The position numbers were made by a program, and so were the translations under genes. Below the pieces are notes generated by a model. That model ran no database searches. It was not told where the DNA came from and was given only the letters and a program-made list of their open reading frames with translations. Below are positions 10,355 through 21,548 of a stretch of 52,730 bases of DNA, in pieces. How positions within the stretch are numbered: position 1 is the stretch's first letter; the number at the start of each line of letters is the position of its first letter. The DNA comes from Mycobacterium sp. UM_WGJ (GTDB lineage Bacteria > Actinomycetota > Actinomycetes > Mycobacteriales > Mycobacteriaceae), in the NCBI RefSeq assembly GCF_000455125.1, contig NZ_AUWR01000007.1:1-52730 (forward strand), read 5' to 3'.

Positions 10355-10762
10355 TCAGAAGTTCAATCCGCCCTCGCGCGCCGCGTCGGCCAGCGCCGCA
10401 ATGCGCCCACCGTAGGTGTAGCCACCGCGGTCGAACACCACGTTCTCGACGCCGGCGGCCTTGGCACGCTCAGCGATCAGCTGGCCGACCCGCACACTGT
10501 GGGCCTTCTTGTCGCCGTCCACACCCCGCACGTCGGCCTCGATCGAGGACGCCGCGGCCACCGTGTGACCAGCAAGGTCGTCGACCAGCTGGACGTGGAT
10601 GTGCCGCGAGGAGCGGTGCACGACCAAGCGCGGACGCTCGGCGGTGCCGGACACCTTCTTGCGCAGCCGCGCGTGCCGACGAATCCGGTGCGCACGCCGA
10701 ACCTCGGAGATGTTCTGCCCGACGGGTTTGCGGTCCGGGGTGCCTGTTTGTGATTGCGCCAT
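10355..10762 (-). CDS. rplR: 50S ribosomal protein L18
   Basis: 135 residues. L18 binds 5S rRNA in the central protuberance. The start [13 protein letters not shown] is followed by the conserved [18 protein letters not shown] basic region and the C-terminal [28 protein letters not shown] signature. The gene starts 2 bases after the rplF stop. The gap to rpsE is 31 bases, the widest in this part of the operon. Confidence 0.97.
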   Translation of the reverse strand: MAQSQTGTPDRKPVGQNISEVRRAHRIRRHARLRKKVSGTAERPRLVVHRSSRHIHVQLVDDLAGHTVAAASSIEADVRGVDGDKKAHSVRVGQLIAERAKAAGVENVVFDRGGYTYGGRIAALADAAREGGLNF

Positions 10763-10764
10763 GA

Positions 10765-11304
10765 CTACTTACCTGTCTTTCCGACCTTGCGGCGAACCTG
10801 CTCACCCTCGTAGCGCACGCCCTTGCCCTTGTAGGGGTCGGGACGACGCAGACGGCGGATGTTCGCCGAGATCTGGCCGACCTTCTGCTTGTCGATGCCC
10901 GAGACCGAGAACTTGGTGGGCGTCTCCACCGCGAAGGTGATGCCCTCCGGAGCCTTGATCAGCACCGGGTGGCTGTAGCCCAACGCGAACTCCAGGTCGC
11001 TGCCCTTGAGCGCGACGCGGTAGCCGACGCCGAAGATCTCCATCTTGCGGACGTAGCCCTCCGACACACCGGTGACCAGGTTGGCCAACAGGGTGCGGCT
11101 CAGGCCGTGCAACGACCGGTTGCGCCGGTCGTCGTCCGGCCGGGTCACCACGAGGGCGCCGTCATCGTTGCGAGCAACGTTGATGGGCTCCGCCACCGCG
11201 AGCTCCAGGGTGCCCTTGGGCCCCTTGACCGAAACGTTCTGACCATCGATGGTCACGTCGACCCCGGCAGGAACCGGGACCGGCTGCTTACCAATACGCG
11301 ACAT
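10765..11304 (-). CDS. rplF: 50S ribosomal protein L6
   Basis: 179 residues from the ATG at 11304 ([19 protein letters not shown]), the usual length for mycobacterial L6. Two L6 repeats are visible; the C-terminal [16 protein letters not shown] contacts 23S rRNA near the factor-binding site. The open frame extends upstream into rpsH but that part is not L6-like, so I use the internal start, 13 bases after rpsH. Confidence 0.96.
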   Translation of the reverse strand: MSRIGKQPVPVPAGVDVTIDGQNVSVKGPKGTLELAVAEPINVARNDDGALVVTRPDDDRRNRSLHGLSRTLLANLVTGVSEGYVRKMEIFGVGYRVALKGSDLEFALGYSHPVLIKAPEGITFAVETPTKFSVSGIDKQKVGQISANIRRLRRPDPYKGKGVRYEGEQVRRKVGKTGK

Positions 11305-11317
11305 GTCTGCTACTCCC

Positions 11318-11716
11318 TCACCACACGTACGCGAGGACTTCGCCGCCCACGCCCTGCCTGGCCGCCTGACGGTCGGTGAGCAGACCCGAGGACGTGGAGA
11401 TGATCGCCACGCCCAGGCCGCCGAGCACCCGTGGCAGGTTGGTCGACTTTGCGTAGACCCGCAGGCCCGGCTTGGACACCCGGCGCAGACCGGCGAGGCT
11501 GCGCTCCCGGTTCGGGCCGTACTTGAGGTTGACCACCAGCGCCTTGCCCACCCGGGCGTCTTCGACGTGGTAGTCGGTGATGTAACCCTCACGCTTGAGG
11601 ATCTCGGCGATGTTCGCCTTGATCTTCGAGTGCGGCAGGGTCACCTCGTCGTGGTACGCCGAGTTGGCGTTACGCAGACGGGTCAGGAAGTCCGCGATCG
11701 GATCCGTCATAGTCAT
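11318..11716 (-). CDS. rpsH: 30S ribosomal protein S8
   Basis: 132 residues. S8 binds the central domain of 16S rRNA and is the classic translational repressor of the spc operon in Gram-negative bacteria. [33 protein letters not shown] is the conserved N-terminus, and [27 protein letters not shown] the conserved C-terminal RNA-binding end. It follows rpsZ by 19 bases. Confidence 0.97.
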   Translation of the reverse strand: MTMTDPIADFLTRLRNANSAYHDEVTLPHSKIKANIAEILKREGYITDYHVEDARVGKALVVNLKYGPNRERSLAGLRRVSKPGLRVYAKSTNLPRVLGGLGVAIISTSSGLLTDRQAARQGVGGEVLAYVW

Positions 11717-11735
11717 TTAGGCTGCTCCTCCACCC

Positions 11736-11921
11736 TCACCAGCTGCTCTTCTGCACACCGGGCAGCTCGCCGGCGTGCGCCATTTCGCGCAGGCAGATTC
11801 GGCACAGGCCGAACTTCCGGAGCACCGCGCGTGGGCGGCCGCACTTGTTGCAGCGGGTGTAGGCGCGCACCGCAAACTTGGGCTTGCGGGCCGCCTTGAT
11901 AACCAACGCCTTCTTAGCCAT
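11736..11921 (-). CDS. rpsZ: 30S ribosomal protein S14, zinc-binding (C+) type Z
   Basis: 61 residues. The two Cys pairs (CNKC and CRIC) form the zinc ribbon of the C+ paralogue, the version used when zinc is sufficient; mycobacteria usually keep a zinc-free C- paralogue elsewhere. [23 protein letters not shown] marks the true start at 11921. The longer open frame upstream lies inside rplE and is not coding. The gene starts 2 bases after the rplE stop. Confidence 0.96.
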   Translation of the reverse strand: MAKKALVIKAARKPKFAVRAYTRCNKCGRPRAVLRKFGLCRICLREMAHAGELPGVQKSSW

Positions 11922-11923
11922 GG

Positions 11924-12487
11924 TCAGTTCTCCTTGAACGGAAAGCCGAGCGCCCGCAGTAGCGCTCGTCCTTCGTCGTCGTTGGTCGCCGAAGTGACGA
12001 CGGTGATGTTCATCCCCCGCGGACGGTCGATGGAGTCCACGTCGATCTCGTGGAACATCGACTGCTCGGCCAGCCCGAAGGTGTAGTTGCCGGAACCGTC
12101 GAACTGCTTGGCCGACAGTCCGCGGAAGTCGCGGATACGCGGCAGAGCGATCGAGGTGAGCCGGTCCAGGAACTCCCACATCCGGTCACCGCGCAGGGTG
12201 ACCCGAGCACCGATCGGCATGCCCTCGCGCAGCTTGAACTGTGCGATGGACAGGCGGGCCTTACGGATCTCCGGCTTCTGGCCGGTGATCGCGGCCAGGT
12301 CGGTGACCGCGTTGTTGATCAGCTTGGCGTCCCGGGCGGCTTCGCCGACACCCATGTTCACCACGACCTTCACCACGCCCGGGATCTGCATCACGTTGGC
12401 GTAGTTGAACTGCTGCTGGAGCGAGTCACGAATCTCTTCGCGGTACTTCACCTTCAGCCGCGGCTGAATCTTCTCTGCAGTCGTCAT
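11924..12487 (-). CDS. rplE: 50S ribosomal protein L5
   Basis: 187 residues. L5 binds 5S rRNA and contacts the P-site tRNA region. Conserved blocks are [20 protein letters not shown] and, near the C-terminus, the [27 protein letters not shown] end. It sits 2 bases after rplX and 2 bases before rpsZ, in a tightly packed operon. Confidence 0.97.
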   Translation of the reverse strand: MTTAEKIQPRLKVKYREEIRDSLQQQFNYANVMQIPGVVKVVVNMGVGEAARDAKLINNAVTDLAAITGQKPEIRKARLSIAQFKLREGMPIGARVTLRGDRMWEFLDRLTSIALPRIRDFRGLSAKQFDGSGNYTFGLAEQSMFHEIDVDSIDRPRGMNITVVTSATNDDEGRALLRALGFPFKEN

Positions 12488-12489
12488 CT

Positions 12490-12807
12490 CTAGATGTCCT
12501 TGCCGTTGCGCTTGGAGACGCGAACCTTCTTGCCGGACTCGGCGTCCACGCGGTAACCGATCCGGGTGGGCTGTCCGTCGGAGTCGACGACCATCACGTT
12601 GGAGACGTGGATCGGGGCCTCTTGGGTGACGATCCCGCCCGAGGAGGCGCCGGCCTGGTTGGCCGAGTTCGCGACGTGCTTCTTGATCCGGTTGACGCCC
12701 TGGACCAGCACGCGGTTGCGGGTGGGGAAAGCCTGCAGGACCTTGCCCTTGGCACCCTTGTCCTTGCCGGCGATGACCAGGACGGTGTCGCCCTTATGGA
12801 CCTTCAT
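12490..12807 (-). CDS. rplX: 50S ribosomal protein L24
   Basis: 105 residues. It carries the KOW motif near the N-terminus ([22 protein letters not shown]) and initiates 50S assembly by binding the 5' end of 23S rRNA. The ATG at 12807 directly abuts the rplN stop codon at 12808-12810 with no gap, which suggests coupled translation. Confidence 0.97.
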   Translation of the reverse strand: MKVHKGDTVLVIAGKDKGAKGKVLQAFPTRNRVLVQGVNRIKKHVANSANQAGASSGGIVTQEAPIHVSNVMVVDSDGQPTRIGYRVDAESGKKVRVSKRNGKDI

Positions 12808-13176
12808 CTACAACACCTCCGGTGCCAGCGAGACGATCTTCATGAACTTCTTCTCGCGCAGTTCGCGACCGACCGGCCCGAAGATGCGGGTTCCGCGCGG
12901 GTCGTTGTCGGCCTTGATGATCACGGCCGCGTTCTCGTCGAACTTGATGTAGCTGCCGTCGGCGCGGCGACGCTCCTTGACGGTGCGCACCACGACGGCC
13001 TTGACGACATCACCCCGTTTGACGTTGCCGCCCGGGATGGCGTCTTTGACGGTTGCGACGATGACATCACCGATGCCTGCGTATCGCCGCGACGAGCCGC
13101 CGAGCACCCGGATGCACAAGATCTCCTTGGCGCCGGTGTTGTCGGCGACCTTCAACCGCGATTCCTGCTGAATCAC
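12808..13176 (-). CDS. rplN: 50S ribosomal protein L14
   Basis: 122 residues, the standard L14 length, with the [24 protein letters not shown] signature. It forms an intersubunit bridge and binds ribosomal silencing factor RsfS. The start is GTG at 13176 (read as [12 protein letters not shown]), with AGGAG 5 bases upstream; an in-frame upstream ATG at 13272 would add residues unlike L14. It is the first gene of the distal ribosomal run, cut off from rpsQ by the sulfatase genes, so it needs its own promoter. Confidence 0.96.
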   Translation of the reverse strand: MIQQESRLKVADNTGAKEILCIRVLGGSSRRYAGIGDVIVATVKDAIPGGNVKRGDVVKAVVVRTVKERRRADGSYIKFDENAAVIIKADNDPRGTRIFGPVGRELREKKFMKIVSLAPEVL

Positions 13177-13319
13177 CAGATCTCCTAAATAATCGAGTCG
13201 ACGCGCGGCACGCCAAGCGGCATGCCGGATTCTCCCCGGTCGTGCATGGTCTTCTTCATTGCCGAAGTGCACGCAGGGCCAACTTGCGCTGGCCGAGGTC
13301 TGCTGACGGCAACCCCTTG

Positions 13320-13348
13320 AGCTTAGGCGACGGATCTCTCAACACCAA
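13320..13348 (-). promoter_or_regulatory. Candidate SigA-type promoter for the rplN-rplO run
   Basis: Reading the minus strand, TTGGTG (13348-13343) and TAAGCT (13325-13320) are spaced by exactly 17 bases, in the 286-base gap between the FGE gene and rplN. The start would lie about 140 bases upstream of rplN. The match is by eye only, but a promoter is required here because the upstream genes are not ribosomal. Confidence 0.4.
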
Positions 13349-13462
13349 ATTGCTGGCCAAGCGGGACGCAGGGCGCCAGCGCCTCCTGGGGACGACGGCC
13401 GCCGTTCTGGTCCAGGCCAGCCCTCTGCTCCAGCATCCCAACGACCCCGGGGCAGGTGGCGG

Positions 13463-14332
13463 CTAGCGCAGATCGGCCGCGCACCGAAACCCGATATGGC
13501 TGGTGGCGGTGTCCTGCGACTGCGGGGACCGGGCCGCGGGCCGGTAGCGGTGGCAGTACTCCGGCGCGCACAGATGCGATCCGCCCTTGAGGGTCTGACT
13601 GATATCCGGGTGGGCGGGGCCGGCCGGCGCGCAGCAGGCCTTCGGCGGGGTGTCGAGCCGGTGGTGGGCCGAGAACTCGGTGGCCGTCCACTCCCAGACG
13701 TTGCCGATCATGTCGACCAGTCCCCAATCGTTGGGCGGAAACGTGCCCACCGGCGAGGTCCCGGCCCAGCCCAGGGCGCCGTCGTTGCGGTAGGGAAAGT
13801 CGCCCTGCCAGGTGTTGGCCATCAACGCACCGCTCGGCTTCTCCTGCTGCCCCCACGCATAAGTGCTCGTGCTCCCGGCCCGGGCGGCGTACTCCCACTC
13901 GGCTTCGGTCGGCAATCGCCGCCCCGCCCACCGGGCGTACGCCGCCGCGTCGGGATAGGCCACCTGGACCACCGGGTGGTCCGGCTTGTCCTCGACGGAG
14001 CTGTCCGGTCCGAACGGATGCCGCCAGCTGGCGCCGGGGATCCAGCGCCACCACTGCCGCCAGTCGCGCAGGTCGACCGGTCCGTCACTGCGGTGAAACA
14101 CCAGTGCGCCCGGTTCGGTGTCGCCGTACCGTGCGGCATCGAGTTCCTGCTCGGCCAGCGTCACATAGCCGGTTGCGGCGACGAATGCGTCGTACTGCGT
14201 GTTGGTCACCGGATGACGTTCCAGCGCGAACGACTGCACCGCCACGGTGTGGATGGGCGCCTCTTCGGGGTAGAAACTCGTCGAGCCCATCCGGAACACC
14301 CCGGCCGGGATCTCGACGAGGTCCGTCAGCAT
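13463..14332 (-). CDS. Formylglycine-generating enzyme (sulfatase activator)
   Basis: 289 residues. It oxidises the Cys of the CxPxR motif in sulfatases to C-alpha-formylglycine, which makes them active. The FGE-sulfatase fold signatures are GNVWEW, RRLPTEAEWEYAARAG and LKGGSHLCAPEYCHRYRPAAR; Cys255 and Cys260 match the copper-binding catalytic pair. The C-terminal HIGFRC is conserved. I chose the ATG at 14332 (MLTDLVEIPAG), which agrees with the recalled start of M. tuberculosis Rv0712; a TTG at 14362 with a better AAGGA could add ten residues. It follows atsA by 4 bases and its obvious client is AtsA. Confidence 0.93.
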   Translation of the reverse strand: MLTDLVEIPAGVFRMGSTSFYPEEAPIHTVAVQSFALERHPVTNTQYDAFVAATGYVTLAEQELDAARYGDTEPGALVFHRSDGPVDLRDWRQWWRWIPGASWRHPFGPDSSVEDKPDHPVVQVAYPDAAAYARWAGRRLPTEAEWEYAARAGSTSTYAWGQQEKPSGALMANTWQGDFPYRNDGALGWAGTSPVGTFPPNDWGLVDMIGNVWEWTATEFSAHHRLDTPPKACCAPAGPAHPDISQTLKGGSHLCAPEYCHRYRPAARSPQSQDTATSHIGFRCAADLR

Positions 14333-14336
14333 CACA

Positions 14337-16685
14337 TCAGTCTCGCGAAAATGCTGCCGCAACAGTCCTTTTCACATCCAGGTACGGCTCGCCGCTGACA
14401 TCCACGGCGACGTCGGCGATGGTCCCGCCGGTGAAGGGGAACGGTGCACGGTACGCCGAAGACACCGCCTGGCCGGTGTTACGTCCGACGCTGACTCCAC
14501 CACCGGCCAACGCGAACGCGCCCGGCTGGGCGACCATGTCGGGCAGGGTGGCGACCACCTCATCGTCGATGTACAACGAGGCCTCTCCGACCGGCGTGTG
14601 GCTGCCTTCGACCGTTCCGGTGCGCTCGAACCGGATTCCGAAAATGTGCTGACCCGACGGAATCGGACCGGGCGATGACAACCACTGTTCGCGCTCACCG
14701 AGGAAGTTGTAGACGTAGTGCAGTTTGCCGTCCTGGACGAACAGTGCGTGACCGCCGTGCCGGGCGCCCTGCTTGAACAGCAGTCCCTCCGCGGTAGCGG
14801 AATCGACCGTGACACGCGCCAATACCGAGAATGACCGGCCACGCAGCTCCACGCACGCCCCCAACGGCACCTCGGCGGTGTTCGGGTAGTAAGTGTAGCC
14901 GTTACGGTCGCCGGACAGATAGGGCCGCTGGCGGGTGGTCATCTCGAAGATGTTCAAGTCCGCCAACGGCAAACCGTTGTACTTCTCGGCCTCGGCGAAC
15001 CACAGCGCCTGCAGCTCTTCGAGTTTCTCCGGATGCTCTGCGGCCAGGTCGTGGCACTGACTGCGATCCTCCGCGAGGTGGTAGAGCTCCCACCGGTCGT
15101 CATCGAAGTGGCTCCAGCCCGACGGGGTCGCCGCATGCACCGTGTTGGCGAACCAGCCACGGTGCCAGATTCCGCGGGTGCCCAACATCGTGTAGAACTG
15201 GGTGTGCTTGCCGGTGTCCGCACCCGGATCAAGCAGCGCCGCTTTGAAACTCACGCCTTCCAGCGGTTGCTGGGCGACGCCGCGCACGGTCTCCGGCGGC
15301 GTGATACCGAGCAGGTCATAGACCGTCGGGGTCACGTCGCACACATTGACGTAGGTGTCGCGCACCTCGCCGCGCGCGGCGATACCGTTGGGCCAGCTGA
15401 CGATCGCCGGGTCGGCGATGCCACCCTCATGGGAGGCATAGCGCTTGTAGAGCTTGTAGGGCGTGTTGAACGCCATCGCCCAACCGACCGGGTAGTGGTT
15501 GTAGGTCTCCGGACTGCCCAGCTGGTCGAAGAGCTTCATCGCCTCTTCGACCGTGTCGATGTAGCCGTTGAAGAACTTGTTCTCGTTGGGCGAGCCGTTC
15601 GGACCGCCCTCACCGCTGGCGCCGTTGTCGGAGATCACCACGACGATGGTGTTGTCGAGTTGACCGGACTCCTCCAGGTAGTCCAGGATCCGCCCGATCT
15701 GGGCATCGGTGTAGGTCTGGAAACCCGCGAACACCTCGGCCATCCGGGCGAACAGCCGTTTCTCGGAGTCATCGAGGCTGTCCCACGGGCGGACCGTGTC
15801 CAGCAGCGGCCAGGGCTGGCCGTCGGCACTGGTGACGCCGGCGTAGGGGTTGACCTCGGACAGCTCGGTGTCCTGCGGTACCAGCCCCAGCTTCTTCTGG
15901 TTGGCCAGCACGACCTCTCGGTACGCTTCGTAGCCCATGTCGAAGCGTCCGGCGTAGCGGTCGGCCCACTCGGCGAACACATGGTGCGGGGCATGGCCGG
16001 CACCCGGGCAGACGTAGCCGAACCAGGGCTTGCCGGGTGCGATGGTCTGCGCATCGCGGATGAATTCGATTGTCTTGTCGGCGATGTCCTTGGACAGGTG
16101 GTAGCCGTCCTCGGGTGTGGCCGGCGGCGCGACCGGGTGGTTGTCATACACCAGGTCCGGGTACCACTGGTTGGTCTCGCCGCCCATGAAGCCGTAGAAC
16201 CGCTCGAAGCCCCGCTGGGTGGGCCAGTGCCGGCGGGTGGCGGCCAGGTTGGACTCTTCCAGCGGGGTCAGGTGCCACTTGCCGACACAGAAGGTGTTCC
16301 AGCCCTGTTCGGCGAGAACCTCGCTGAGCAGGGCGGTTTCGAACGGAATGCGCCCGCTGCAGTTGGGAAAGCCGTCGGTGAACTCTTCGATGGTGGCCAT
16401 GCCGACACTGGTGGCGTTACGCCCGGTCAGCAGCGAAGCCCTGGTCGGAGAGCACAGGGCGGTGGTGTGGAACTGCGACAGTCGAACGCCACGCTCGGCG
16501 ATCCGACTCATGGTGGGCATCTCCACCAGGCCGCCGAAGCAGTCCCAGGTGGCGATGCCGGTGTCGTCCCAGACCAGATACAACACGTTGGGCGCGCCTT
16601 CGGGAGCCGTCGGCGCCGCGAACGGCCCCCAGTCCGGCTCCGAATCCCGGATATCGAGACTGACCTTGCCCGTGAATTCCACCAT
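14337..16685 (-). CDS. atsA: Type I arylsulfatase (AtsA-like)
   Basis: 782 residues, about the length of M. tuberculosis AtsA (Rv0711). It hydrolyses sulfate esters. The active-site motif is C78-S-P-T-R with ASLLTGR following; Cys78 is the residue converted to formylglycine. The N-terminal VWDD (Asp40/41) and VVISDNGASGEGG supply metal ligands. The C-terminal third is a beta-rich domain. No signal peptide is seen, so it acts in the cytoplasm or is exported by another route. The FGE gene follows 4 bases downstream, forming an enzyme-activator pair. Confidence 0.93.
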   Translation of the reverse strand: MVEFTGKVSLDIRDSEPDWGPFAAPTAPEGAPNVLYLVWDDTGIATWDCFGGLVEMPTMSRIAERGVRLSQFHTTALCSPTRASLLTGRNATSVGMATIEEFTDGFPNCSGRIPFETALLSEVLAEQGWNTFCVGKWHLTPLEESNLAATRRHWPTQRGFERFYGFMGGETNQWYPDLVYDNHPVAPPATPEDGYHLSKDIADKTIEFIRDAQTIAPGKPWFGYVCPGAGHAPHHVFAEWADRYAGRFDMGYEAYREVVLANQKKLGLVPQDTELSEVNPYAGVTSADGQPWPLLDTVRPWDSLDDSEKRLFARMAEVFAGFQTYTDAQIGRILDYLEESGQLDNTIVVVISDNGASGEGGPNGSPNENKFFNGYIDTVEEAMKLFDQLGSPETYNHYPVGWAMAFNTPYKLYKRYASHEGGIADPAIVSWPNGIAARGEVRDTYVNVCDVTPTVYDLLGITPPETVRGVAQQPLEGVSFKAALLDPGADTGKHTQFYTMLGTRGIWHRGWFANTVHAATPSGWSHFDDDRWELYHLAEDRSQCHDLAAEHPEKLEELQALWFAEAEKYNGLPLADLNIFEMTTRQRPYLSGDRNGYTYYPNTAEVPLGACVELRGRSFSVLARVTVDSATAEGLLFKQGARHGGHALFVQDGKLHYVYNFLGEREQWLSSPGPIPSGQHIFGIRFERTGTVEGSHTPVGEASLYIDDEVVATLPDMVAQPGAFALAGGGVSVGRNTGQAVSSAYRAPFPFTGGTIADVAVDVSGEPYLDVKRTVAAAFSRD

Positions 16686-16925
16686 TGCTCACTCCGTCGT
16701 CGACCCCCGGAACGGATGAGACACTACCGGCCCGGTGACGGCGCGGCAGCGTTTGAAGGCCGGGGCCGCTCGCGCGTCCTCGATGTTCGGTTGTCCCGGC
16801 CCGGCGGTGATCGGGCGGGCTCCTCGGAAGCGGCGGATCTTGGATGTTTGGCTCGCGCCCGCAGCGGGTCGCCCGGTCACCGCATTTTCATGCAGTCTGG
16901 GGGGAACCATGAGACGGACACATCG

Positions 16926-17569
16926 ATGAGGGCGCAGCATTCATTGGGGCTCAATCTGTCCTGGCTGCGGGTGACCACGGTGTTTCTGATCGACATCGCC
17001 ATCTTGTGGGTTGCCGGTCATTGGCCGGTGCAGCTCGGGCCTGCCGAACGCGCCTGGTGGCCGGCGGTGGGCCTGGCGGCCGTGCTCACCACGGCAGCAC
17101 TGATCACCCACCGCAGGGTGCCGCTGACGGCAATCGCGCTGGCTCGGCTATTCGATGGATCCGCCGACGCCGACGCCGGCTGAAGCAGAAAGAGCGCAAG
17201 GGGCCCAAGCGGTTCGCGGCCACGTTCTGGATGTCGCCGCGCGACATCTGCACACAGAATCTGGAGAAGCTGTGGCTGCCGGAGACCGACACGACCGCGG
17301 TCACGGTGCGCCTGACGCGACACCAGGGCCGCACCCGGATCGCGGTGCTGGTGCGCTATCACAGCGCGAGCAGATTGCGCAGGAACGCGTCGGCCGGATT
17401 GAACCGTCTCAATGGCCGCCAATTGACGGCGTTGAGTACCAGCCTGCCGACGCCGAAACAACGCACCCTGGCGGTGCCGGCGCGAGTGCTCAACGGCCAG
17501 GATTCGGTGCAGGTTCCGCTCGGTGCCACCGCGCCGCAACCGTTGGCGCGCGTCACAGTACCGGCGTGA
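16926..17569 (+). pseudogene. eccE5: Internally deleted, frameshifted eccE5 (ESX-5 type VII secretion) relic
   Basis: The first 85 codons (ATG 16926 to stop 17181-17183) encode MRAQHSLGLNLSWLRVTTVF and two hydrophobic segments, closely resembling the recalled N-terminus of EccE5 (MKAQRRFGLALSWPRVTAVF). From about 17170 a second frame encodes FWMSPRDICTQNLEKLWLPE, VTVRLT, VRYHSASRL and AGLNRLNGRQLTAL, matching the EccE5 C-terminus ([43 protein letters not shown]). Roughly 175 central residues are missing and the frame shifts at the junction near 17160-17180. EccE5 is a membrane component of the ESX-5 secretion complex. No other ESX gene is nearby, so this is a displaced relic; a short two-helix peptide might still be made. 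Confidence 0.75.
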
Positions 17570-17589
17570 CCTGCCCCCAGGCACGACGA

Positions 17590-17615
17590 AGCCCCGCGAC
17601 GCAGGTCGCGGGGCT
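17590..17615 (-). terminator. Perfect 11-bp hairpin between rpsQ and the eccE5 relic
   Basis: Stem AGCCCCGCGAC (17590-17600) pairs perfectly with GTCGCGGGGCT (17605-17615) around a GCAG loop. It lies 37 bases past the rpsQ stop and just past the end of the convergent relic, so it could stop transcription in both directions. No U-tract follows on either strand. Confidence 0.65.
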
Positions 17616-17651
17616 CGGTCGTTACTACGGCGTCGTTACGACGGCGCCGAA

Positions 17652-17969
17652 TTACTTGGCCTTTTCCAGGATCTCGACCAGGCGCCAGCGCTTCGACGCC
17701 GACAACGGACGGGTCTCCATCAGCGACACACGGTCGCCGATGCCGGCCGTGTTGTTCTCGTCGTGCGCCTTGACCTTCTTGGTGGTCCGGATGATCTTGC
17801 CGTACAGCGGGTGCTTCACGCGGTCCTCGAGCTCGACGACGATGGTCTTTTCCATCTTGTCGCTGACCACGTAGCCGATCTGGGTCTTGCGGCGGCCCCG
17901 CGGGGTCTCGGTGCGCGCAGTGTGCTTGGGACCCTTCTCCGCGGCGTTAGCCTTTGCAGCCTGTGCCAT
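17652..17969 (-). CDS. rpsQ: 30S ribosomal protein S17
   Basis: 105 residues. The S17 core ([36 protein letters not shown]) binds 16S rRNA early in small-subunit assembly, and there is an N-terminal Ala/Lys-rich extension of about 28 residues, shorter than the one recalled for M. tuberculosis. The ATG overlaps the rpmC stop by one base (TAATG). It is the last gene of the rpsJ run and is followed by a hairpin. Confidence 0.96.
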   Translation of the reverse strand: MAQAAKANAAEKGPKHTARTETPRGRRKTQIGYVVSDKMEKTIVVELEDRVKHPLYGKIIRTTKKVKAHDENNTAGIGDRVSLMETRPLSASKRWRLVEILEKAK

Positions 17970-18211
17970 TACGATGCCTCGCCTTCAGAACCAGCGGGAC
18001 CGGACGCCAGGCCCAGTTCCCGTTCGCGCAACACCGTGTAGATGCGCGCGATCTGGTGGCGCACCGTGCGGAGCCGACGGTTGTTGGTGAGCTGCCCGGT
18101 CGCCATCTGGAAACGCAGGTTGAACAGCTCCTCTTTGGACTCGCGCAGCTGCTCGACGAGTTCGTCGCCGTTCAGCTCGCGCAGTTCGCCAGCGGTAACT
18201 CCCACTGCCAT
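17969..18211 (-). CDS. rpmC: 50S ribosomal protein L29
   Basis: 80 residues. L29 sits at the peptide exit tunnel near the docking site for trigger factor and [36 protein letters not shown] is the family signature. It has a short Gly/Ser/Ala-rich C-terminal tail and overlaps by one base with both neighbours. Confidence 0.96.
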   Translation of the reverse strand: MAVGVTAGELRELNGDELVEQLRESKEELFNLRFQMATGQLTNNRRLRTVRHQIARIYTVLRERELGLASGPAGSEGEAS

Positions 18212-18627
18212 CAGAACTGCTCCTCTCGGGTCACGATGCGCGCCTTGATCGGCAGCTTGTGGATCGCCCGGGTCAGTGCGGCGCGGGCAATGGCCTCATT
18301 CGGGTAGCTCAGCTCGAACAGCACCCGGCCCGGCTTGACGTTGGCTACCCACCATTCCGGCGAGCCCTTACCGGAACCCATGCGGGTCTCGGCGGGCTTC
18401 TTGGTCAGCGGACGGTCCGGGAAGATGTTGATCCACACCTTACCGCCACGCTTGATGTGCCGGTTGATGGCGATACGAGCCGACTCGATCTGCCGGTTGG
18501 TGACGTAGGCGTGCTCCAGTGCCTGGATGCCGTACTCACCGAACGTCACCGCGGTGCCGCCGCTGGCGATACCGCGCTGCTTGGGGTGGTGCTGCTTGCG
18601 GTGCTTGACCTTACGGGGAATCAACAT
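18211..18627 (-). CDS. rplP: 50S ribosomal protein L16
   Basis: 138 residues, the standard length. [19 protein letters not shown] and the [25 protein letters not shown] block are diagnostic. L16 positions tRNA in the A and P sites near the peptidyl transferase centre. It starts 2 bases after rpsC. Confidence 0.97.
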   Translation of the reverse strand: MLIPRKVKHRKQHHPKQRGIASGGTAVTFGEYGIQALEHAYVTNRQIESARIAINRHIKRGGKVWINIFPDRPLTKKPAETRMGSGKGSPEWWVANVKPGRVLFELSYPNEAIARAALTRAIHKLPIKARIVTREEQF

Positions 18628-18629
18628 GA

Positions 18630-20082
<1,453 letters not shown>

Positions 20083-20086
<4 letters not shown>

Positions 20087-20364
20087 CGGCGCTTAGCCTT
20101 CCGGTCGTCTTTGATGTGTCCCTTGAAGGTGCGCGTCGGAGCAAATTCGCCGAGCTTGTGCCCGACCATCGACTCGGTGACGAATACCGGGACATGCTTG
20201 CGGCCGTCGTGTACGGCGAACGTGTGCCCGATGAAGTCCGGGATGATCGTCGACCGACGTGACCAGGTCTTGATGACCTGCTTGGTGTTCTTCTCGTTCT
20301 GGACGTCGACCTTCTTGAGCACATGCTCGTCGACGAACGGACCCTTCTTGAGGCTGCGTGGCAT
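20083..20364 (-). CDS. rpsS: 30S ribosomal protein S19
   Basis: 93 residues, [19 protein letters not shown] to [10 protein letters not shown]19 is in the small-subunit head beside S13. [48 protein letters not shown] is almost universally conserved. The true start is at 20364, 17 bases after rplB; the upstream in-frame extension lies inside rplB. Confidence 0.97.
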
Positions 20365-20381
20365 CGCTTTCCCTCCGATTC

Positions 20382-21218
20382 CTAGCGCTTCTTGCCGGTG
20401 CGCCGGCGTCGGACGATGAGCTTGTCGCTGGGCTTGTTCGGCCGGCGGGTGCGACCCTCCGGCTTGCCCCACGGGCTGACCGGGTGCCGGCCGCCGGAGG
20501 TCTTGCCCTCACCACCACCGTGCGGGTGGTCCACCGGGTTCATGACGACGCCACGGACGGTGGGGCGCTTGCCCTTCCACCGCATACGTCCGGCCTTACC
20601 CCAGTTGATGTTGGCCTGCTCGGCGTTGCCCACCTCGCCGACAGTGGCGCGGCAGCGCACGTCGACGCGGCGGATTTCACCGGAGGGCATACGCAGCGAG
20701 GCGTAGGCGCCTTCCTTACCCAGCAGCTGAATGCTGGACCCAGCGGAGCGGGCCAGCTTGGCGCCGCCGCCCGGGCGCAGCTCCACGGCGTGCACCAGGG
20801 TGCCCGCGGGGATGTTGCGCAGCGGCAGGTTGTTGCCCGGCTTGATGTCGGCGTTGGCGCCCGACTCGACCACGTCGCCCTGCGACAGACCCTGCGGGGC
20901 GATGATGTAGCGCTTCTCGCCGTCCAGGTAGTGCAGCAGTGCGATGCGGGCGGTGCGGTTCGGGTCGTACTCGATGTGCGCGACCTTGGCGTTGACGCCG
21001 TCCTTGTCGTGGCGACGGAAATCGATCACGCGGTAGGCACGCTTGTGACCGCCACCCTTGTGCCGGGTGGTGATCCGGCCGTGGGCGTTACGCCCACCGT
21101 GGCCGTGCAGCGGCCGAACCAGCGACTTCTCCGGGTGAGAGCGGGTGAGCTCAGCGAAATCGGAGACGCTGGCACCGCGACGACCGGGGGTCGTCGGCTT
21201 GTACTTGCGGATTCCCAT
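20382..21218 (-). CDS. rplB: 50S ribosomal protein L2
   Basis: 278 residues. L2 is needed for subunit association and peptidyl transfer. [19 protein letters not shown] and the C-terminal [31 protein letters not shown] (with the key His) are diagnostic. It starts 27 bases after rplW, one of the larger gaps in the operon. Confidence 0.98.
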   Translation of the reverse strand: MGIRKYKPTTPGRRGASVSDFAELTRSHPEKSLVRPLHGHGGRNAHGRITTRHKGGGHKRAYRVIDFRRHDKDGVNAKVAHIEYDPNRTARIALLHYLDGEKRYIIAPQGLSQGDVVESGANADIKPGNNLPLRNIPAGTLVHAVELRPGGGAKLARSAGSSIQLLGKEGAYASLRMPSGEIRRVDVRCRATVGEVGNAEQANINWGKAGRMRWKGKRPTVRGVVMNPVDHPHGGGEGKTSGGRHPVSPWGKPEGRTRRPNKPSDKLIVRRRRTGKKR

Positions 21219-21245
21219 GTCAGTTAGATCTCTCTCTCACTCCGG

Positions 21246-21548
21246 TCAGGCCGGTGCGGCGAACAGGTCGATCGGCTTGCTGCCGGGCGCCAGAGTCACA
21301 ATGGCGCGCTTGGTGTCCTTGCGCTTGCCGTAGCCGGTCCGGGACCGCTTGCGCTTGCCCGGCCGGTTCGCGGTGTTCACCGACGCAACCTTGACCGCGA
21401 AGATCTTCTCGATCGCGATCTTGATCTGCGTCTTGTTGGTGTCGGGGTGCACGACGAACGTGTACACGTTGTTCTCGATCAGCCCGTAGGACTTCTCGGA
21501 GATGACCGGCGCGAGGATGATGTCGCGGGGATCGGTGATGGTCGCCAT
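21246..21548 (-). CDS. rplW: 50S ribosomal protein L23
   Basis: 100 residues. L23 forms part of the exit-tunnel rim and docks trigger factor. [35 protein letters not shown] and [23 protein letters not shown] are the family blocks. It overlaps the rplD stop by one base. Confidence 0.97.
   Translation of the reverse strand: MATITDPRDIILAPVISEKSYGLIENNVYTFVVHPDTNKTQIKIAIEKIFAVKVASVNTANRPGKRKRSRTGYGKRKDTKRAIVTLAPGSKPIDLFAAPA

Noticed and set aside
15033-17183. A 716-codon open frame on the + strand across atsA into the eccE5 relic
   Set aside because: Most of it is antisense to a well-conserved sulfatase and has shadow composition; only its last 85 codons, from ATG 16926, resemble a real protein.
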